Below, in pieces: positions 61,054 through 64,000 of a DNA stretch of 64,000 nt. The position numbers and the translations under genes are program-made. Below the pieces are notes generated by a model. It was not told the DNA's origin. It saw only the letters and a program-made list of their open reading frames with translations, and searched no databases. Location: the NCBI RefSeq assembly GCF_006829085.1, contig NZ_BJTC01000003.1, forward strand, positions 310,001 through 374,000. The letters are read 5' to 3'. Origin of the DNA: Chryseobacterium sp. ON_d1. Its GTDB lineage: Bacteria; Bacteroidota; Bacteroidia; Flavobacteriales; Weeksellaceae. Position 1 is the first letter of the stretch. Each line of letters opens with the position of its first letter.

Positions 61054-61764
61054 ATGAAAAATAACTTAAAAAAACTATATATTACCGCAGGACTGCTGCT
61101 CTTTACACTGAGCTTTGCACAGACCACAACAACTGCCATCGGAACTTCCAAAACCTGGGGAACCGTAGACGGAATATCTTTGGTTGGACTGGTACAGGGT
61201 CCCTCGTCTGCTGATGCCCAGCTTCAGGTAGCCTGTGTTTTTGAATATACAGAAGGGGATATCTTTAATGCTCAGGCTTTACCCGCAAAACTAAATGGAT
61301 TAGTTCATTTGGATGAAGCTTTAAAAGGAGAACTGACCAATATCAGAAAAACAGGGCAGTTTCAGGGACATTCTTTGGAAACTATTTTAATAACACCACC
61401 TGCAGGAACGATGTCTGCAAAGAAATTGTTATTAATCGGTTTAGGTGACCGTAACAAATTTACACCCGGTTTAATGACTTCCGTAGGTGAAGTGGCAGCC
61501 CGCGAAGCCATGAGACTAGGCGTTACCAATTTTGCCTTTGCCAGCGATCTGAAAGATGCCGGAATAGATTCTCCAACGGCTTTGGTAGCCGGAAATGTAG
61601 TAAGAGGAATCGTACATGCCAACCGTTCTGAAAATTACCTGAAAGAGCATCAGCTATCCACCACAAAAAAATTAGAAAAAGTATACCTTCTGGCTGGTCC
61701 TGCCTTCTTTGAAACCGCAGGCGGAGGAATTGCCGATGCCATTTCAGAAGCTCAAAAGAAATAA
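61054..61764 (+). CDS. Exported M17-peptidase N-domain protein (no catalytic domain)
   Basis: 236 residues with a signal peptide (LYITAGLLLFTLSFAQ). The mature part matches the N-terminal macro-like domain of leucyl aminopeptidases (ILITPPAGTMSAKKLLLIGLGDRNKFTPG ... GEVAAREAMRLGVTNFAFASDLKDAGID ... VAGNVVRGIVHANRSENYL). The metal-binding catalytic domain of M17 enzymes is absent, so it is not a peptidase. It may bind a nucleotide- or electrophile-like ligand (inference from the macro-like fold). Co-transcribed with pirin and closed by a terminator. Confidence 0.83.
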   Translation: MKNNLKKLYITAGLLLFTLSFAQTTTTAIGTSKTWGTVDGISLVGLVQGPSSADAQLQVACVFEYTEGDIFNAQALPAKLNGLVHLDEALKGELTNIRKTGQFQGHSLETILITPPAGTMSAKKLLLIGLGDRNKFTPGLMTSVGEVAAREAMRLGVTNFAFASDLKDAGIDSPTALVAGNVVRGIVHANRSENYLKEHQLSTTKKLEKVYLLAGPAFFETAGGGIADAISEAQKK

Positions 61765-61793
61765 TGAACTGGTTTCATTACTATTGTTGATTT

Positions 61794-61819
61794 AGCCTCC
61801 TTTTATAAGGGGGCTTTTT
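61794..61819 (+). terminator. Rho-independent terminator
   Basis: AGCCTCCTT / AAGGGGGCT (one wobble pair) with a 4-nt loop and five T residues. Confidence 0.9.
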
Positions 61820-61847
61820 GTTATATTTATAAAATTACTTAATAGCG

Positions 61848-64000
61848 ATGAAAAAAGACAATAGATATATCAGAAAAGAAGCGAATGGATTACTTACTAG
61901 TCAGCTAAGGCGATTGTTTTTAAATAAAAATATGAGATTAGGAGAGAATCCATCAACTGCAGATGAAGATATGGGTATAGATTATTTTTTTGAGGTTCTA
62001 GATGATACTATTTCACAAGAACCTAAGCACTTATTTTTATTCTATAATCAAAATAAAGGTACGGATAAAGAAATAAAAAAAATTAAAACAAAATCTCATG
62101 AACATTTTGGGAAAATTCCTTTTACAATATCATTGAGACATGCTGAATATTTTTATAATGAGTTGGAAGAAGGATTATTATTTACTTTGTGTGATATAAA
62201 TAATAAAAATATTTATTGGTATGATATTCAAAATGATCCAATGCTACCAGAAAGAATGTTGGAACAAAAGGCTGAAGGACATAGTTTTATACAAATCTAT
62301 ATTCCCGCAGATAATTTACTAGGCGAAAATACTTTTGAAAGATTATTTAAACAAATAGACTATGCAAAGTATAATCAGATACGGAAAAAAAGAATTGTTA
62401 AAAAAGATATTACTGCTGATTATTCAAAAACAAAAATTACTGATAGTAATATTCTAAATGAGATTTTGCATACTTTAAAACTATTTGAGGGAATAAAAGT
62501 ATTACCAACAAATGTAATATCTCAACTATATCCTTTTAAAGGAAGTGACAAAACATTTTTTAATGACTGGGGTTTTTACACAGATAATGAAAAGTTTTTT
62601 GATTTTATGGATTCAATTGTTATAAATAGAAATAAGTTAGAGTCTTCAGAAAATTTAGAATATGAGAGTGATAAATTAAGAGAGGTTATTAATTTTTTTC
62701 AATATAATAAAATATCACACATAAGATGGTCAGGAAGTAATAGTAAAAATCAAATTTGCATACATAAATTATATGATTCATCTAAATGTGATTGTGAGCG
62801 ATGTAATTTAGAAAATCTTAATTTTGTAAGAACTAAGGAGCTTTTAAGAGATCATAAATCTGATTCTAAACAAGATTTAATGAGAAAAGGTTATACTTAT
62901 TACTTAATGGGTGACTATATTAAATCAAGTAAAATTTTTTTAGAAGTTTATAATGATGCAAATAAAACAATTAACCCAATAAATTATACAATTTCAAAAT
63001 ATAATTTAATTAAACTTAGAGGTTTTATTAAGTCGTCTTATTATGGTGATGATAAACATGAGATACTTGAAAAAATAAATGATTTGGAATTTGATGATGA
63101 TGAAAGATTCATTAAGAAAAACGCACCTCATTTTGTAGATATTTATAAGAACATTAAAGAAATTCAGTTTTATGATGATGTTGAAAATAAAATAAATAAT
63201 TGTTTTTTAGAAATCCAAAAAATACATTACAGAGATAGTAATGGAGGAGGCCAGTCAATTGACTCTTATTATAAACTAAAATCTAGTTTTTTAAGATTTA
63301 ACTCTTATATAGAGCATAATTTTATAATTTTCAACTCTTACCAAGAATATATTGATATATCAAAAAAGGTTTTAGAAAGTTTATTTATTCTCTATTCTTT
63401 AAAAAATCCAAATTCTGAAAAATATGAAATATTTGAATGGTATGCTATAAAGGTTTTAATTTTTAATGTTAATGAAGAGTTTATAAAGTATCTTTTCAAC
63501 AGATATGCAATATCTAATCTCAAGGTTTATGAAAATGTATTATTTAAAATAAACGAATTATTAGAGAACCTCTTATTTTCGTATGATGAACTTGCTGACC
63601 AAATTGATATTTTTAAACCTTTAAGGTTAGAAAAAATAATTAATAATTTGGTTATGATTTTAAGCATAATAGATATAGAAAATAAAGAAAAAGAAAAGTT
63701 TATTTTAAAAATTTTAATAGCTTCTAAAAAGCTTTTAAAGCTTAATTTAATACCTTATGATGGATTATATTTCTTTGTTGAAAAGGTAGATGTAAATAAA
63801 AAAACTCTTAAAAAAATACTGGATTTATTTATTTTAAAGGAGTATAAAGGAATAGGATTTACCTATATACTAGATAAGTATGTGAAAATATGTTCAGCAG
63901 ATGAAGTTGAACAACTTATAAAAGATATATTTAATATTTCTGAAATTACACAACTGGCAATGGGCCATGAATATTTTGATGATTTAGTTTATTCTCTAAC
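61848..64000 (+). CDS. Large protein with DUF4365/PDDEXK-like N-terminus (runs off window)
   Basis: At least 717 codons, open at the window end. The first about 130 residues fit a DUF4365-type nuclease-like domain: ADEDMGIDYFFEV (Asp45, Glu49), FYNQNKGT (Gln68-x-Lys70), a helical middle and NIYWYDIQND. The D...QxK spacing agrees with a restriction-endonuclease-like active site. Then come about 180 uncharacterised residues, a Cys motif CDCERC (314-319) and a long helical, TPR-like region (DLMRKGYTYYLMGDYIKSSKIF). Strikingly AT-rich against its neighbours, a sign of recent transfer. Such fusions occur among defence genes, but the function here is inferred. Confidence 0.72.
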   Translation, partial: MKKDNRYIRKEANGLLTSQLRRLFLNKNMRLGENPSTADEDMGIDYFFEVLDDTISQEPKHLFLFYNQNKGTDKEIKKIKTKSHEHFGKIPFTISLRHAEYFYNELEEGLLFTLCDINNKNIYWYDIQNDPMLPERMLEQKAEGHSFIQIYIPADNLLGENTFERLFKQIDYAKYNQIRKKRIVKKDITADYSKTKITDSNILNEILHTLKLFEGIKVLPTNVISQLYPFKGSDKTFFNDWGFYTDNEKFFDFMDSIVINRNKLESSENLEYESDKLREVINFFQYNKISHIRWSGSNSKNQICIHKLYDSSKCDCERCNLENLNFVRTKELLRDHKSDSKQDLMRKGYTYYLMGDYIKSSKIFLEVYNDANKTINPINYTISKYNLIKLRGFIKSSYYGDDKHEILEKINDLEFDDDERFIKKNAPHFVDIYKNIKEIQFYDDVENKINNCFLEIQKIHYRDSNGGGQSIDSYYKLKSSFLRFNSYIEHNFIIFNSYQEYIDISKKVLESLFILYSLKNPNSEKYEIFEWYAIKVLIFNVNEEFIKYLFNRYAISNLKVYENVLFKINELLENLLFSYDELADQIDIFKPLRLEKIINNLVMILSIIDIENKEKEKFILKILIASKKLLKLNLIPYDGLYFFVEKVDVNKKTLKKILDLFILKEYKGIGFTYILDKYVKICSADEVEQLIKDIFNISEITQLAMGHEYFDDLVYSL

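Noticed and set aside
1-64000. tRNA, rRNA or CRISPR loci
   Set aside because: No cloverleaf-like sequence, conserved rRNA stretch or regularly spaced repeat array was noticed on either strand; a covariance-model scan would be decisive.

Overview
The window looks like chromosomal DNA of a Flavobacteriia member, most likely Chryseobacterium or a close relative. The reasons are AT-rich sequence, promoters of the Bacteroidota type (TAnnTTTG), type IX secretion (T9SS) sorting tails, a T6SS VgrG of Bacteroidota type, SusC/TonB-like outer-membrane proteins and AT-rich start regions without strong Shine-Dalgarno sequences. No rRNA, tRNA or CRISPR array was seen. The genus call is inferred from protein style, not from a database search.

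Layout. 1-7019 (-): the 5' part of a very large type I polyketide/PUFA-like synthase with two nitronate-monooxygenase-like barrels, KS, AT, two ACPs and KR. A degraded copy of its first 100 bp lies just upstream. 7.3-10.2 kb: AT-rich spacer, an alpha/beta hydrolase and a periplasmic glutaminase. 10.7-17.6 kb: two T9SS-secreted proteins, each closed by a near-identical terminator. 17.7-22.2 kb: SnoaL-like protein, two AraC regulators, DUF1826-type protein and an SDR reductase. 22.5-23.7 kb: a secreted surface protein. 24.0-36.7 kb: an accessory region bounded and interrupted by copies of the 3' end of mnmE. It holds a TPR/HTH membrane regulator, a secreted protein, a VgrG-metalloprotease / lipoprotein / PAAR-like cassette, a secreted peptidase and the wreck of an integrative element (frameshifted excisionase, iterons, possible IS ends). 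36.7-49 kb: mnmE, secreted proteins, Lrp regulator, MFS exporter, phosphoesterase, DUF2652 protein, outer-membrane barrel and GH3 beta-glucosidase. 49.2-52.9 kb (-): eamA-metN-metI-metQ preceded by what reads as a complete translation-coupled attenuator with a methionine-rich 15-residue leader peptide. 53.2-61.8 kb (+): two ring-cleaving-dioxygenase (MhqO/MhqA-like) genes with esterase, cupin, GNAT, antiporter, Crp-type regulator, pirin and an M17 N-domain protein. The two operon heads share a 27-bp operator-like sequence. 61.8 kb to the end: a very AT-rich large gene with a DUF4365/PDDEXK-like N-terminus, a defence-gene candidate.

How the parts work together. The right-hand block resembles the electrophile/quinone detoxification set known from MhqR-type regulons. 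The met block is a methionine uptake operon controlled by its own leader. The 24-36.7 kb block is a mnmE-targeted island array delivering a T6SS effector-immunity module. The most noteworthy items are the Met leader attenuator, the mnmE island array with its evolved VgrG, the shared operator and the terminal DUF4365-like gene.
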